From Eretmocerus hayati (taxonomy: Eukaryota > Arthropoda > Insecta > Hymenoptera > Aphelinidae), in the NCBI GenBank assembly GCA_029851415.1, contig CM056742.1, positions 59,422,454 to 59,486,453 on the forward strand: DNA of 64,000 nucleotides, given 5' to 3'. The notes beneath the pieces are model-generated. The model ran no database searches and was not told the DNA's origin. It saw nothing but the letters and a program-made list of their open reading frames with translations. A program made the position numbers and the translations under genes. Positions within the stretch are counted from its first letter, which is position 1. The number at the start of each line of letters is the position of its first letter. Shown piece after piece: positions 29,839 to 42,074 of this stretch.

Positions 29839-32800
29839 TCACTGATTTTCTCCTTTAGGAGCATATAGTCTGATGAGTTTGTGAACAGGACGTTGTAGTT
29901 CAGTGGTGGAGGTACGCAGAGTGGCGACTCTGGTGCGTTTGTCCCGCCCTGGGTGTACTTTTATCACACGAGCCAAGGGCCAACGAGCAGCTGGAGTTCG
30001 CTCGTCCTTGATGAAGACTAGGTCGCCCACTTTGAGGTTCGATGAAGGCAACGCCCACTTCTGGCGTTTCTGCAGATTTTGGAGTTATTCAGTAGACCAG
30101 CGTTTCCAGAAGTTTTGTTGGAGCTGCTGGACTGATAGCCAACGTTCAAGTGGTGGTATGCGCTTGCTTGTGAGATCTGATTCTGGAACAATGTATGAAT
30201 CCAATTGGATCAGAAAGTGCGCAGGTGTAAGGGGCCTGGCATCCAAAGGTTCGTCGGTCAGAGGAGTGATGGGACGAGAATTTAGGATGGCTTCTATTTG
30301 GCATAGAAGTGTTGATAATTCTTCGTATGTGAGCTCGTTTTCGCCCACAACTCGGTTGAGATGGTGTTTGACTGACTTCACTGCAGCTTCCCAAATACCT
30401 CCGAAGTGAGGTGAAGCCGGGGGGATGAAATGCCAGTTAGTCGAGAGTTCAGCCAGGGACGAGACTATCTCATTGAGTGTCTGGGAGGACTCGGAGAAAA
30501 GCTCTCTCAGCTCACGAGCAGCACCATGGAAATTCAAGGCTTGATCCGAGTAGACATCTGAGCAATGACCCCTACGTGAAGTCATTCTGATGAAGGCAGC
30601 TCTGAAACCGGAGGACGTGTAGTCCGAGACGGCTTCAAGGTGCATGGCACGTGTACATAGACAGACAAAGACGGCGATATAGCCTTTGTAAGATTTGTGA
30701 CCTCGTCCAGGAGCCGTGCGGAGCAACAACGGGCCCGCGTAATCGACTCCAACTTTGGAGCATGGTCGTGAAACCTGAACACGACAAGGTGGCAGCTGGC
30801 CCATAAGTTGGTAGGCAGGTGACGCTTGGTACTTAATGCAGACTTTGCATTGATGAATAGATCGTTTGACGGCTTGACGACCTTTGATGATCCAAAACTC
30901 TTGTCGAAGTGTGGCAAGAGTTACTTGGGTGCCACCGTGCAATGTTATGGCATGGAACCGCCTGACTACCGTTTCGGTAGAGGGATGATCGAATGGAAGT
31001 ATTATTGAATGTTTCTGACTTGTAGAGAGAGCTGAATTCTCCAATCTCCCGCCCACTCGCAGGATTCCATGGACAACGATTGGCGAGAGTTTAAGCAACT
31101 CATGGCCTTTTGGTAGGAACGAACCAGCTGAGATGAGGTTCATTCCTCTTGTATAGACAGAACGTTGGATGAAAGGGACCCATGCGAACTTTGCACGCTC
31201 TTTCTCTTCATAAGTGAGGAAGTTAGTACCACAGTTTGATACTAGAGCCCAAGGCTGATTTTGTATCAAAATAGGCTGCTCATCAGGAACAAATAGGTCG
31301 GGATTGATTTTTGCCAAGTAGCGAAAAATATAGGCAGTGACGTTGATCAGTCTTAAGTAAGACGAAACGTCACTGAGCAAGTGGTTGAACGGGGTCAAAA
31401 TACCGCCAGATACAGGAGGGCTATTTACAATATTTACAGAGGGCACAAAATTGAGCAAAGGCTGCGAATCTTTTGGTTTCTTGGCGAGTGGTTCTGGATG
31501 GGGCCATTCAGAGACAGGCAAGCTTAACCAATCTGGCCCATTCCACCATAGAGATAGGTTAACTAGTTCATCAGGAAAACAACCACGGCTGCCTAAGTCA
31601 GCAGGGTTCTGCTTCGACTCTACATATTTCCACTTTACATCAGTGAGAAGGGTCATAATTTTGGCACAACGGTTTGCAACGAATGCCGGCCATCGAGATG
31701 GGTGATCATCCAACCAGTACAGCACATTCATATTGTCTGACCAAACATGGTAACTGACATTTGGTATTAACAAGGAGGATTTAACTTTGTTCATGAGCTC
31801 AGCGAACAAAAACGCAGCGCAGAGCTCCCATCTAGCATTTTTAGGCTTATCGAGCGGAGCAACTTGAGTTTTAGCCTGGAGAAGTGTGACTTGATTTTCG
31901 TCACGATAGCTAATTTTCAGGTACACAACAGCACAAATTGCCAGGTTGGAAGCATCGGCGAAGCCAAGTAGCTCACAAGAACATGATCCACTCACGAATC
32001 CAGTCCATCTAGGGATTTCCAGTTTGGATATTTCAGGTAGACTGCTATACCATCGAGACCATCGGTTAGAGTCTTGATCAGAAAGTTCTTGATCCCATCC
32101 ATACTTTTCTCGCCAGAGATCCTGCATGATCAATTTAGAGGTTATGATAATAGGGGCAAGCCATCCTAGAGGGTCGAAAACACTAGCTATTCGGGACAAG
32201 ACGGACCTTTTCGTCCAAGAAATCGGGTTATCTACATCAATCGGTTTGAACTTGAACACATCTTCACTGGGTAGCAATGAAGACCGAGGATTGAGAACAC
32301 AGAATCATTTTCAGGATTCAGAAGACTGGGACAATCAGATGAGGGAGTTTTGGCTAACATATCTGCGGGCAAATGAGCGAGTAATCGAGAATCGTTCGAT
32401 ATCCATTTTCGCAAGTTAAATGTACCCGAATTGCAGACATCAATCAATTGCTGCTGCTTAACTTTCGCAGCTTCGATGGTATGATCTCCTGAAACCACAT
32501 CATCCATGTAGGTTTCATCCTTGAGGGCAAGCGAACCTATTGGAAAAGAGTCATGTTCATCTTCAGCAAGCTGTACTCTGACACGGTTCGCTTGAAAGGG
32601 ACTTGGACTAAGACCATAGGTAATGGTATTCAATAGAACGATCGAAACTGGTTTGGAAGGGTCTTTACGCCATAAGATCGATTGTAGTTTACGATCATCT
32701 TCGTGAATCCAGCCTTGTCGGAACATTTTCTCAATATCAGCTGTAAAAGCAAACTTATGACAGCGCCTATTCAAAAGTAAGGTAGGCAAATCAGGCAGAA

Positions 32801-34697
32801 GATTTGGTCCAACTAAAAGCAGATCGTTCACTGAAATACCCGATTTTGTTTTGAACGATCCGTTGAATACGGTTCTCAATCTGGTGGTGGAGCTACTCTC
32901 TTTGAGGACTCCGTGATGGGGTAAAAAGAAATGGTGCGATAAATCAATGGGATCAGTAATATCCGCGTAATGTGACATATGATCAAGATTCTCATATTCA
33001 TCAAGAAACAAATGATGAGCTTGAGATAACTCACGATCATGGGATAACCTCTTTTCTAGTTTGAAGAGAAGCATTTTGGCAGGGACCATAGATTCTCCAA
33101 GATTCAGGGTTTGATTGTCATAGCGTAAAGGTAACCTTACAGTATACCGGCCATCTGGAGCTCTCGAGTACGTGGCCTTGAAGTGGTCCTCGCAGCGCTG
33201 TTCATCAAGAGTGAGTGGCGAACAGGGGCCCATACCCTCTTCTTGACGCCAGAACCGCTGTAACAGGTCACTGATCCCTACATTTTGAGCACAATGAAGT
33301 ACGGTAGGTTGCATGAGAAGATGCTCGGTGGTATCGGTGGATCCAGAGAGAATCCAGCCAAGCTTGGTTTGAGTTGCGACAGGTTGATCAGGAGAGCCTT
33401 TGATGGGCTCATCCTCGACGATCAAGGCATGTACTGCTGCTCCTAGCAACAATTCTATTGGACTAGAGCTCGAAAAATTGGGATCGGCAAGCGGCAATCC
33501 AGCGATGTGATTCCAAGAGTCAACTCGTCCACCAATTCGAGGTTGATAGCTGGTCACCTGTTTGATGACGAGAGCTTGGAGTCGAGTCACGAACGGTGAA
33601 TCGAAGGTTGGTTTGATGGTAAACACCGCCATCCCCTTTGCGTATGACTGCTTACCACCCACAGCCTGCACAGGTACAGAAACACGTTTTTTAAATAGTT
33701 TCATTCGTTGGCATAATGACTCAGATATGAAAGAGCTCTGAGCACACTGGTCGATGAGTGCACGGGCCAACATAACCTCTCCGGCAGGATTTACTACGCG
33801 CACCCAAGCAGTAGCCAGCAATACTGTATTGGGCTTACATGGTTGTGCGTTGAGAGCGACCACGTGACTGTGGGATTCAGGGTTGGGCTGGAACGGTTTC
33901 GAACTCGGAGAAAGCTGAGAGTTAATAGGTGGAGAGTTTGCTTGTTTTGCTTGCTCTGGTTTGTCAATGTGGAGCAAGGAGTGATGCTTACCATTGCAAG
34001 TGCGGCATGTGTAAACAGATTTACAAGATATGATCATATGAGGACCTAGGCAGTTGAAGCACAATTTTTTGGAACGAGCATACTCTCTTCTCGCATCAAC
34101 ATTCATAGATTTGAAAGAGCTGCAATATTGCATGACATGGTCTTGGTTGCACAATGAGCATTTATTGACTTTTGAAGTACCATCAGCTTGAGCAGTATGA
34201 TGGACTCTGGCTCCAGAGGTTTGGCTCGAGAAGGAATTATTCTTCTGAGATTTTTGAGGAGGTTTATTCGATTTCGATTCAGAAGTAGAAGGGATAGTCA
34301 AGTCTTTGCTACTTTCAATAGATTCTAAGGTACCCAGTCTAGTTTTGAGAAAGGTTTTCATCTGAGCAAGTGTGGGAGGGTCTGTGTTCCCTGCCGTAAT
34401 TGTTTTGACAGAAAGTTGATTGGCATTGCGAATGTACTCATTGAACTCGCCCATTATTTCAAGGTAGGCATCTTCTGCCTCGTCTAGGTAATTTTCAGTG
34501 AAATAGGCGTGTTGAACATCTATTTCCTCGAGATCCATAATTTTATCATTGATCTCTTGAATGGTTGCCCAAAACTCATCAACTTTACTCGCTCGAGTTT
34601 GAGCATTGCCGATAGTTTGCTTCTTCTTTTTGAAATTAGCAAACCCATTTTTGATTTTAGTGAGGGGAAGTTGGTGCTTTTTCACAAGATCATCCAT
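29839..34697 (-). pseudogene. BEL/Pao Gag-Pol polyprotein with one frameshift and one stop
   Basis: ATG at 34697 starts a Gag with the Pao-type N-terminal helical domain and zinc knuckles (CSLCNQDH, CFNCLGPH, CRTCNGKH). A retropepsin follows with active-site DQCAQ, as in Pao proteases, which often depart from DTGA. The reverse transcriptase carries YMDDVVSG. Near 32276 one base is missing and the frame shifts. Downstream come the Pao RNase H region (SVFDPLGWLAP), integrase zinc (HGGTQ...CKVCIKY) and core (VDYAGP, SDQALNF, GIWEAAVK), and a C-terminal domain (KVGDLVFIKDE). TAA at 30085-30087 interrupts the last part; the same frame continues to 29839. About 1,620 codons in all. Two lesions only, so close to intact. 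Confidence 0.92.
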
Positions 34698-35676
34698 GAT
34701 CAGAGTGAGGTTAGGAATTAGGTACGAATTGACTCAAAAGAATTATGAAGTCAACCTTAACAGTACAATGAGGTACATGAACTGATCAGTCACAAGAAAA
34801 AGTGACGAGAACAGCGTCAAAACTAGGTACAGGGATTGCTATATATGCACATTGGAACAGCCAAGCGTAACCGCACATGAGCACTTTCTATATCTGAAAA
34901 GGTACGTTTCTATGGTACATGCGCAATGTGCGATGTATAAGGGCGCTGGCATTGGCATGTGTAAGATGAAAAAAAGAACGATCTTACTGGTTTGATGACT
35001 GCGCGATGCATACGGTCGGCGACGATGCGCTTGAAAGCTTGCGCACACTTGTAGGCGGACGCCACACACTGTTGCAAATGTCAGCTGGTCGTACCGATGC
35101 ATCAACTAGGCACCTCAGCGCCAGGACCCACTTACGGCAGCTGCGAGGACTACTGACGGCTTGGCGATGATCGGTCGGTAAGGTAGACTGCGACTATCCA
35201 GCGCGCTCACTGTTCTTGGAGATGACCTCCAGGTATGCCCACGTTGAGTGCCGGACTGATGACATCAGCTGGGGTACCCGTAGCCGTTCGTTGACGATGG
35301 TTGAAGAAGAAGCGCACTCGCGCTTGCCTCGTGCCAATATACTGGCTCAGAGTGATTAATTTCACAGAGCACGTGCACTGGTACGATAGCCGGTCGATGC
35401 AAATTTTTAGCTCACCCGCTAAGATGCAGGATCGCAGCGGGACACGCGTGCATCGCCGGTTTTGCTACACTTCACTTAGTGAACACAGTTCTAGTGCACT
35501 CGCGTATATTCGAGTGCGAAACACCTCGAGTTTAGCTCGACCGCATGCATAACTAGACGATGCTGTAGCGGGGCTAAAATGGCGGCGTGACCGAAACTTC
35601 GGAGCACGCACGCTTCACACGCGATCACTGCACTTTCCAGTTTTCCACTGCACTGATGCGGCTCGAGGGACCAAAA
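34698..35676 (-). other. 5' leader of the BEL/Pao element
   Basis: About 980 bases between 5' LTR and Gag ATG. On the minus strand the sequence after the LTR is TTTTGGTCCCTCGAGCC; TGG at the start fits a tRNA primer-binding site, tRNA not identified. GC-richer than its surroundings. Confidence 0.55.
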
Positions 35677-36017
35677 TCTTAGTGGCGGAAGGCATGTGAA
35701 AAAACAACACATGCGTGTCAATTCAAACTAGGCACTTTTAATGGTAGTTTTGTAAATGATGAATGGGTCACATTGCTACTTGTGAGCACGGCCACGGTCG
35801 ACGGGCAAGAGAGCGAGAAAGGCAACGACGGCAGAATCTTGACGCGATGATGCTATAGAGGGGGTCACGTGCCATATACAGGGCCGTACCTACTAAAATT
35901 AAATGATTCTCAACAATAATAAGAAATTGAGTTTGAAGGCCGTACTCACAATAAAAAATATAAGTTAGATGTATAACATACAAATATTTTCAGTCTTATG
36001 AACTATGAATTCAAACA
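35677..36017 (-). repeat. 5' LTR of the BEL/Pao element
   Basis: 341 bases matching 29277-29617 with about 13 differences. The right end is AACA on the plus strand (TGTT on minus), followed by ACTCA. Confidence 0.9.
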
Positions 36018-36249
36018 ACTCATGAACTCATGTTGTGACCCATAGCCCATGTGATTTACCTTGTTAATTTACTCTCTAGTTGATGCTTACTATTTCATTT
36101 ATTGTTATATTATTATGTAGTATCAATCATTTTCATTTATGGTTCACCCTAGGTTATAAGCACTTGGTTTTATACAATAATATGTACATTCTTCTATGCC
36201 CAATGAGACCCATCGTCCCCGAGGAAATGAACACAATCAATCAATCAAT

Positions 36250-36254
<5 letters not shown>
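36018..36254 (+). mobile_element. LINE family C, right part with ATCA tail
   Basis: Begins with the second ACTCA duplication and holds the 3' untranslated region, ending ACACAATCAATCAATCAATC before (TC)n. It completes the LINE at 28709-29271. Confidence 0.7.

Positions 36255-36285
<31 letters not shown>
36255..36285. repeat. (TC)n tract between two LINEs
   Basis: About 15 TC units between the ATCA tail and the next LINE. Confidence 0.95.
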
Positions 36286-36288
<3 letters not shown>

Positions 36289-37640
36289 TCCCAGCCTGAC
36301 ATCTGTCCTTGCGGACAGATGTCAGGCTGTGATTAATGGGGGTGGAACTGTCTTAGATTGGCTTAAAATAACAGCAGGAGTGCCGCAAGGTTCCGATTTT
36401 TAGGACCCCTTCTTTTTTCTATTTTCATCAACGATCTTCCCAAGGTACTCAATTTTGGTCGGTTCATGAATTATGCTGATGACACGCAGATTTGGAGAAG
36501 CTGTGAGCACCATGAGATCACTGATGCCCAGAAAAAAGTCGAGGCAGATACCAACGCTATCTGTCAATGGGCCTTACAGAATGGCCTTAGTCTTAATCTC
36601 AAGGTGATTATCAAAGAGAATCTTCGCCACCTCGACACTGGCAATCTCCCCAAATTGGTCATAAACTGCATGCCTCTAGATTACGTATCACAGGTGAAAA
36701 CCTGGGCGTTTGGATATCTAATGACCTCAACTGGAAGGAGCCAGTCTCTCATATTTGTCAGCAGGTGTTTGGTAGTCTACGACAACTTTGCGCTCACCAT
36801 CATGCACTCTCATTCTCTATCAGGAAACAGCTTGTTCAATCACTCATCATGCCATCCTTTGACTATGCTTGTCTAGTATACCATGGTCCTACCAAAAAGC
36901 TCGCCCTCAAGCTGCAGAGAGCACAAAATGCATGTACTCGCTCTGTCTTTGGCAATATACCTTGGCGCGATCATGTTACACCGTATTGTAGGCAACTAGA
37001 CTGGCTCACTGTGAAATCTCGTAGGGAGTATTTCTTAGCGGGTAAATTTTCCAGACCTTGAAGAACGGTATCCATCTTATCTAGCTTGCAATTGTACCAA
37101 GATATGCAACACCTTTCTGCATAGATCCGAGCGCTTACAAAGTGGGGGTCTCCTGATGAGAAATGCGAGGACGGATGCATTCAATAACTCATTCCAGCTC
37201 TTGGGTGCCGAGTACTGGGATGAGCTGCCGAAAAGCCTGACATCGCTTCCTCGAGACACAACGAACATGAAAACATTCGAGATTCACCATTTAGCGTATC
37301 TGCGTGATTGTGATCGAGATGCTTCTGAAAAGCTTACCCAGCTGATGATTGCGCTCCTGAGCTTCCTCTCGAGAGTACATCCTCCCCTATCGTACAATTG
37401 TCACCGAATTTCCAATCATCTTCACCAAACAGTACCAAAGTCATATATTAAGTCCTTTGAAACGACTTATTCTTATTTGTATCTTTAGTTTTATTTTATT
37501 TGTAGCTCACCAGCAGTGTTATATATGCATATTTTATTTTTATCTACAAATGTTATTAGATCTGTACATTTCAAATTGCCCTATGGGACCCATTGTCCCT
37601 GGGCAATAAACCTGAACCAATCAATCAGTCAATCAATCAA
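36286..37640 (+). mobile_element. 5'-truncated LINE with reverse transcriptase fragments and ATCA tail
   Basis: It begins with a perfect 16-bp hairpin, then codes RT: LKITAGVPQGS, a frameshift, then MNYADDTQIW (catalytic YADD) at about 36466-36495 and a thumb region (ALQNGLSLNL). After further frameshifts come RRAQNACTRSVFG-like and C-terminal segments to about 37300. The 3' end is GGCAATAAACC plus five ATCA-type units. CR1/L2-like; related to but not identical with the split copy to its left. Confidence 0.8.
36293..36328. repeat. Perfect 16-bp hairpin at the LINE 5' end
   Basis: AGCCTGACATCTGTCC, loop TTGC, then GGACAGATGTCAGGCT. The right half is in the coding orientation of RT (encoding DRCQA); the left half is an inverted copy, a snap-back signature. 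Confidence 0.9.
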
Positions 37641-37681
37641 TCTCCCTCTCTCTCTCTTTCTCTCCCTCTCTCTGTCTCTTA
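37641..37681. repeat. Imperfect (TC)n tract between two LINEs
   Basis: CTCCCTCTCTCTC, interrupted by TT, CCC and GT, between tail and next LINE. Confidence 0.85.
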
Positions 37682-38816
37682 TAGCGCACACTACTCTCGA
37701 TCTCTTTATCGAACAATATGCCATTCTCCAGAATGAGCTCGACGAAATAAAACCTCTCGAGAGGCGACAAAACGTTGCCGTTCCCTTTCCACCTCTCACG
37801 CCAGCAGTGATCGAGGTGATTGATCGTCTGTTAGCACGTGTATTCTCTCTCGAGAGACTCATAGAGAAGCGAAGCTCCCAGCTGGAGGAGCTCCGCTTGG
37901 ATCGCCAGCTCCTTCTGGAGCAGAATTTCCCCATGGAAAGCCAGTACCCCACTATGACTGAGCTATCAACAGGTTTCCAGAGTAGTCTGCGAGATAGCGC
38001 ATGTAGAGGAAATGAGAACAGTAATGTCGAATCGACACATCAATCTTCAATCCCTGCTATTCCACCTAGGATGGACAAGTTCCCCCATTCACACGCTGGG
38101 AAGCAAAGTCAGGGACACGGCAGTGACGGTCTTGAGCGCTGTAAATTGATCATTAATGGTGTTTCAAGAGGAAATTCGAAGGCCTCGCCGGTACAGTTAT
38201 CTGATATTCCTTACGCGGTGCTCAAGTCCATCCTTCCCCCACTGGAGAGAGCAGAAATTGCTGATGTCCATGTCTCGCAACCTCGGCGTGCGTCTAGGGA
38301 GAGGCCTCCAACAGGTACTTGCGACTCGGTTCCATATTCCCGAGCCCCAGCTGCTATGTCGCGCTCTCTACCATCATGCGTGGTTAACTCGCTAGTATTC
38401 GACTAGTCAGGCAAGTGATTCGGGCTAAACGTTCAATCGCCAATAATTATTTCACGGCTAATAATATCATGCCTGGCTTACTCATCCCAGATACGAAAGC
38501 TCATGTGGCAGACCGTAAAATCTTTATGAAGGAGATGCTCCCCCGTGAGAAATACAAAGAATATATACGACTGAGGTCGATTGCACGCGGTTTGGGTCTA
38601 AGATACGTCTGGCACAGTGGCGAACGTTCCTGGGTTAGACGGAAAAATGGTGAGCGAGCGCATACGTTCGAATCTATCGCTGATCTGCAGGTTTTTCAAA
38701 TGGCCAGTCGAAGTGCTCCAGAACGTGCGTGTGCGTCCTCTAATAACATCCAGACCTGCACTACCGTTCCGGAGCAAAGTAGAGTTTCGACAGCAGAATC
38801 AGCGAGGACTCCTTGA
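37682..38816 (+). pseudogene. LINE ORF1 (family B)
   Basis: The first part (to about 38290) has a Leu/Glu/Arg-rich coiled coil (LERLIEKRSSQLEEL) and an RNA-binding core (CKLIINGVSR, PYAVLKSI). A frameshift near 38300 moves the frame to a short frame, and another near 38400 to the final frame. The end has the C-terminal basic domain: KAHVADRKIFMKEML, IRLRSIARGLG and WVRRKNGE, the same architecture as the ORF1-only copies though diverged. Product would bind LINE RNA. The start is unclear because the frame is open through the 5' (TC)n tract. Confidence 0.6.
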
Positions 38817-38939
38817 CTAGATACGGTTGCTGAAGAGCGACGAGGGATGGGCAGTTCCTTGGAAGTGGGGTTTATCAACCTCATGACGATCCCTCCTATC
38901 ATCTATTCGGGATGGCTCAGTCGAAGCTAGATGAGTTTA

Positions 38940-39640
38940 TATATGACATTCTCGTTCAGATTCCAGGTTTTTCATTGTTGTGATAGGATCGCAACAGAGA
39001 GGGTGGTGAGTTTGCCTTATACGAGCGCAATGACTTCAAAGTTGAAAAGTTGATTCTATTAAATACTCTTGGGCCAGGGAGATCCGGCGTGCCTGAATTC
39101 CTCTTCTGTAGCGTACAGCAAGGTAACTCCTGGCCAATATCAATCGTAGTAATCTACAGACACCCAAAAATCGCCATGCAGGAGGATGATAGGCTGTTCG
39201 GCTCGTTACGCCGGCTGTGTTACCGGGGTTGAGCTGAAAGGCAGGGACCCGGTATATAAAAGACAATATTCCTTGTTACGCCGGCTGTGTGGAGATTACA
39301 GTCATAAAATTATGATGGGAGATCTGAACGCGGATTTGTTAGACACTGCTCATCCTGACATTAAGATACTGACTTCACTGACAGGAGATCTTGCCTTGCA
39401 GATAGTGCAGCATGGCCCGACTCGCCAACACACTTCCCAATACATCTCATACATGGATTGATTACATTCATGTAGATGACAATGACATCATTACTGACTT
39501 TCAAAACAGACTCCTGCCCAGTTTCGGCACTCGGTCATTGACGTCACGATCAACGTCTTTACTGAATCTCTGCCAAAAAATTCCTTCACCTATAGGGATT
39601 TTTGTCACATCACTCCGGAGATATTGAATAACCGATTGCT
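38940..39640 (+). pseudogene. LINE ORF2 endonuclease part
   Basis: Apurinic-type endonuclease that nicks target DNA. Recognisable pieces: DRNREGGEFALYERND, VVIYRHPK, MMGDLNADLLD (catalytic Asp-Leu-Asn) and HTWIDYIHVD (His/Asp motif), spread over several frames. A 16-base direct repeat (GTTACGCCGGCTGTGT at 39205-39220 and 39275-39290) brackets 54 extra bases, either an insertion footprint or local duplication. The N-terminal catalytic motif is poorly preserved. Confidence 0.7.
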
Positions 39641-39964
39641 TCGCTGTGACTGAGCAGCTCTTGAAAATGCCGAAACCAGTTTGGAAGATGCAAATCATTG
39701 CTCGAATGGAAATTTACAGGCTGTTACAGATGAATAAGCACCTGAAAAAGCCATTATTCCGCGTGAAAACGGCGCTCCTTGGATTGGTCCTGAGCTGAGG
39801 GTACTCATAAATGAACGAAAGGCGACGCGCAGGCGCTGTGAACGGACTCAACGTAACAAGCGCGAGTGTCTTGAGCTCCAAAATGAATACTTTCGGCTCA
39901 ACAGAGAGGTCGACTTGGGCATAGAACAAGAGAATAACTCCTCCATTTGAATGGAGTCTGCAAT

Positions 39965-40012
39965 CAAGAGCATCTGACAAATGGGTTCGAACCCATTTGT
40001 CAGATGCTCTTG
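39965..40012. repeat. Perfect 48-bp palindrome inside the LINE
   Basis: Begins CAAGAGCATCTGACAAATGG and is an exact reverse complement of itself, centred on TTCGAA with no spacer. The right half is the coding orientation (encoding THLSDALVQ); the left half is an inverted duplicate. Confidence 0.95.
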
Positions 40013-41756
40013 TTCAGAAGAAGAACATTTGGAAGCAGATGCGCAATCTCGGCCTCTCGCCTAAGAGCAAAGAGGAGGAACTGCATGGCTCCACACCGAA
40101 TGAGTTGAACGCATACTTTGCGACAGTTTCCGTTTCGCCCCACGAAAATATTAATGAAGCAATGGACGGTATTCCCTTGGCACCGGAGGAGGGGATCAAA
40201 TCTAAGTCCACAAATTTCAGTGAGGTAGTCCTTACTATCAAACATTTCTCCTCACAGGCCCGTAGAGCGGATGATATACCCCGAAACGGGATCACAAAAG
40301 CTCTACCGGCTATTGGTGATCTCATTATACATATTTTCAACTCCTCTTTCTCTCATGGCATTTTTCCTGAGGCTTGGAAGCAAGCGCAGCTGATCGTATT
40401 GTAGAAGACTGCCGCTCTATCAACGGTCTCGGACTTCCGTCCTATAGCGCTGCTGTGCTTCCTCTCCAAGGTTCTGGGGAAAATCGCACATGACCAAATC
40501 ACGGAGTATTTGATAACCGAGAAGATACTTGATCGCTTCGATACTGGTTTCAGAGATCACCATAGCACAGACTGCTTTATTTTATCTGACCGGTGATATC
40601 AGAGTAGGTATTGACAGGAAGAAGATCACTCTGCTCCTACTATTCGATTTTAGTGAAGCTTCTGACACAATTTCACCATCCAAGCGCTTGAAGAAGCTAC
40701 GACATTTTGGCTTCTCAAGATCGGCACTCCTGTGGATAAATTTATATTTACAGGCTCGCACCCAACGAATCACTTCTAAAGTAGGCAAATCTGATTGGCT
40801 CGAAACCAATCTGGGTGTTCCACAGGGGTGCGTCATTGGGCCTCTCCTCTTCGGCTTGTATGTGAATGACCTGGCTGGTATGCTAGACGGAAAGTCGATA
40901 CATCATCTATTTGATGCGGATGACCTCCAAATTCATCTCTAAATTGAGAAAGATAAGATCAAAGAAGGCATCGCTCGGCTCGGAGAAATAGGATGACTGG
41001 TTGCTGAATGGGCCAGAAGTTCCGGCCTGTATCTCAACGCTGGGGAGACCAAGGCAATCTACCTCAGCTCGGAGAGGAATATCAAAGATCTGAAGAGAAT
41101 GGACTTGCCAGGGGTTGAGATATAGGACGTGAAGTTCATCCCATTCGGTGATACGGTTGTGAGTCTTGATATTTAACTTGACAGTAAATTGACGTGGAAA
41201 CCGCACATTGACCAAGTAACTGAGAAAGTCAACAGAGCCCTATATGGTCTGCATTTTCAGGGCATGTATCACTAGACCTCTCCGAATTCGCCTGGTCGAG
41301 TCATTGGTTCAATCACACCTAAATTATTGCACGGTCGTGTACCTCGATGCCACGGACGAACAGCGGCAATGGATACAAAGACTAAGCAATACATGTGTGA
41401 GATATATTTTTGATCTTAGGAGAGACGAGCATATCACCCCGTTTAGGGAGCGTCCGGGTTGTCTCCGTATTGATTCGCGGAGAATGTACTCCGGATCTCT
41501 CTTGATGCACAAGATCATGCATTTAGGTGAGCATGGCTACCTAGCTGTGATGTTTACCAGGTACCAATCCGAACGCCCCGCACGAGGTGAAAGGGGATCT
41601 TTCCAGGTTCAATGCGCTCATTCGTGGAACTTCCTCTCTCCGGGTTTTCGGCAGCTGGGGGAAATATCAATTTCCAAAGAGGCCTCAGAAGATTCCCCGT
41701 TGACACAGTCTCCCCAGAAGATTGATGTGGAGAAGAAGGATCATTTTGATCCGTGA
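39989..41756 (+). pseudogene. LINE ORF2 reverse transcriptase part
   Basis: Makes cDNA at the nicked target. From 39997 a frame gives SDALVQKKNIWKQMR and the fingers region (KHFSSQARRADDIPRNGI). TAG near 40402 and frameshifts interrupt. The palm follows: LLLLFDFSEASDTIS (first catalytic Asp), GVPQGCVIGPLLF, and LFDADDLQI where DADD replaces the usual YADD. The thumb and C-terminal part (41244-41756) end QKIDVEKKDHFDP before TGA. The Tyr to Asp change and several stops make it inactive. Confidence 0.8.
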
Positions 41757-42074
41757 TGGGTTGGGCTCTACTTCGAATTAAGAATTTTTATATGTGACCT
41801 TTCGTCACCTGGCTGATGAAGCATAAGTAGGATATGACCGTGAGCCCTTGCCCCTTTAGCAGTTCGCCCTTCAGAATCATGAGTATCTTGAGTGTTTTGC
41901 CCTGACTAGTCACAAATTGTGATACATAGTGTCCTTGACCAAATTAGTGACTATATGTACAGATATCCTCTATTCACGCGTGTATTCCAATTCTAAAGAA
42001 CATGTGAAAGTATGGAATTAGAACTTCTGTCTTCGGACGAATAAAGGACATTAATCAATCAATCTCTTTCTTTC

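Larger units (their letters stand above)
29277..36017 (-). mobile_element. Complete BEL/Pao LTR retrotransposon (6.7 kb)
   Basis: Two 341-base LTRs, a 5-bp target duplication, a polypurine tract, a TGG-type primer-binding site and one gag-pol region on the minus strand. LTRs differ at about 13 positions, mainly substitutions, so it is not recent. It sits inside the 3' region of a LINE. Confidence 0.92.
37682..42068 (+). mobile_element. Long LINE copy (family B) with ORF1, endonuclease, reverse transcriptase and ATCA tail
   Basis: ORF1 at 37682-38816, endonuclease at about 38940-39640, reverse transcriptase at about 39990-41756, 3' region and GAATAAAGGACATTA plus ATCA tail to about 42068. All parts have frameshifts. 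The order and motifs fit the CR1/L2 group. It is the fullest LINE in the window. Confidence 0.85.

Noticed and set aside
31385..34721. Plus-strand frames within the BEL element
   Set aside because: Antisense to the Gag-Pol polyprotein, no domains.
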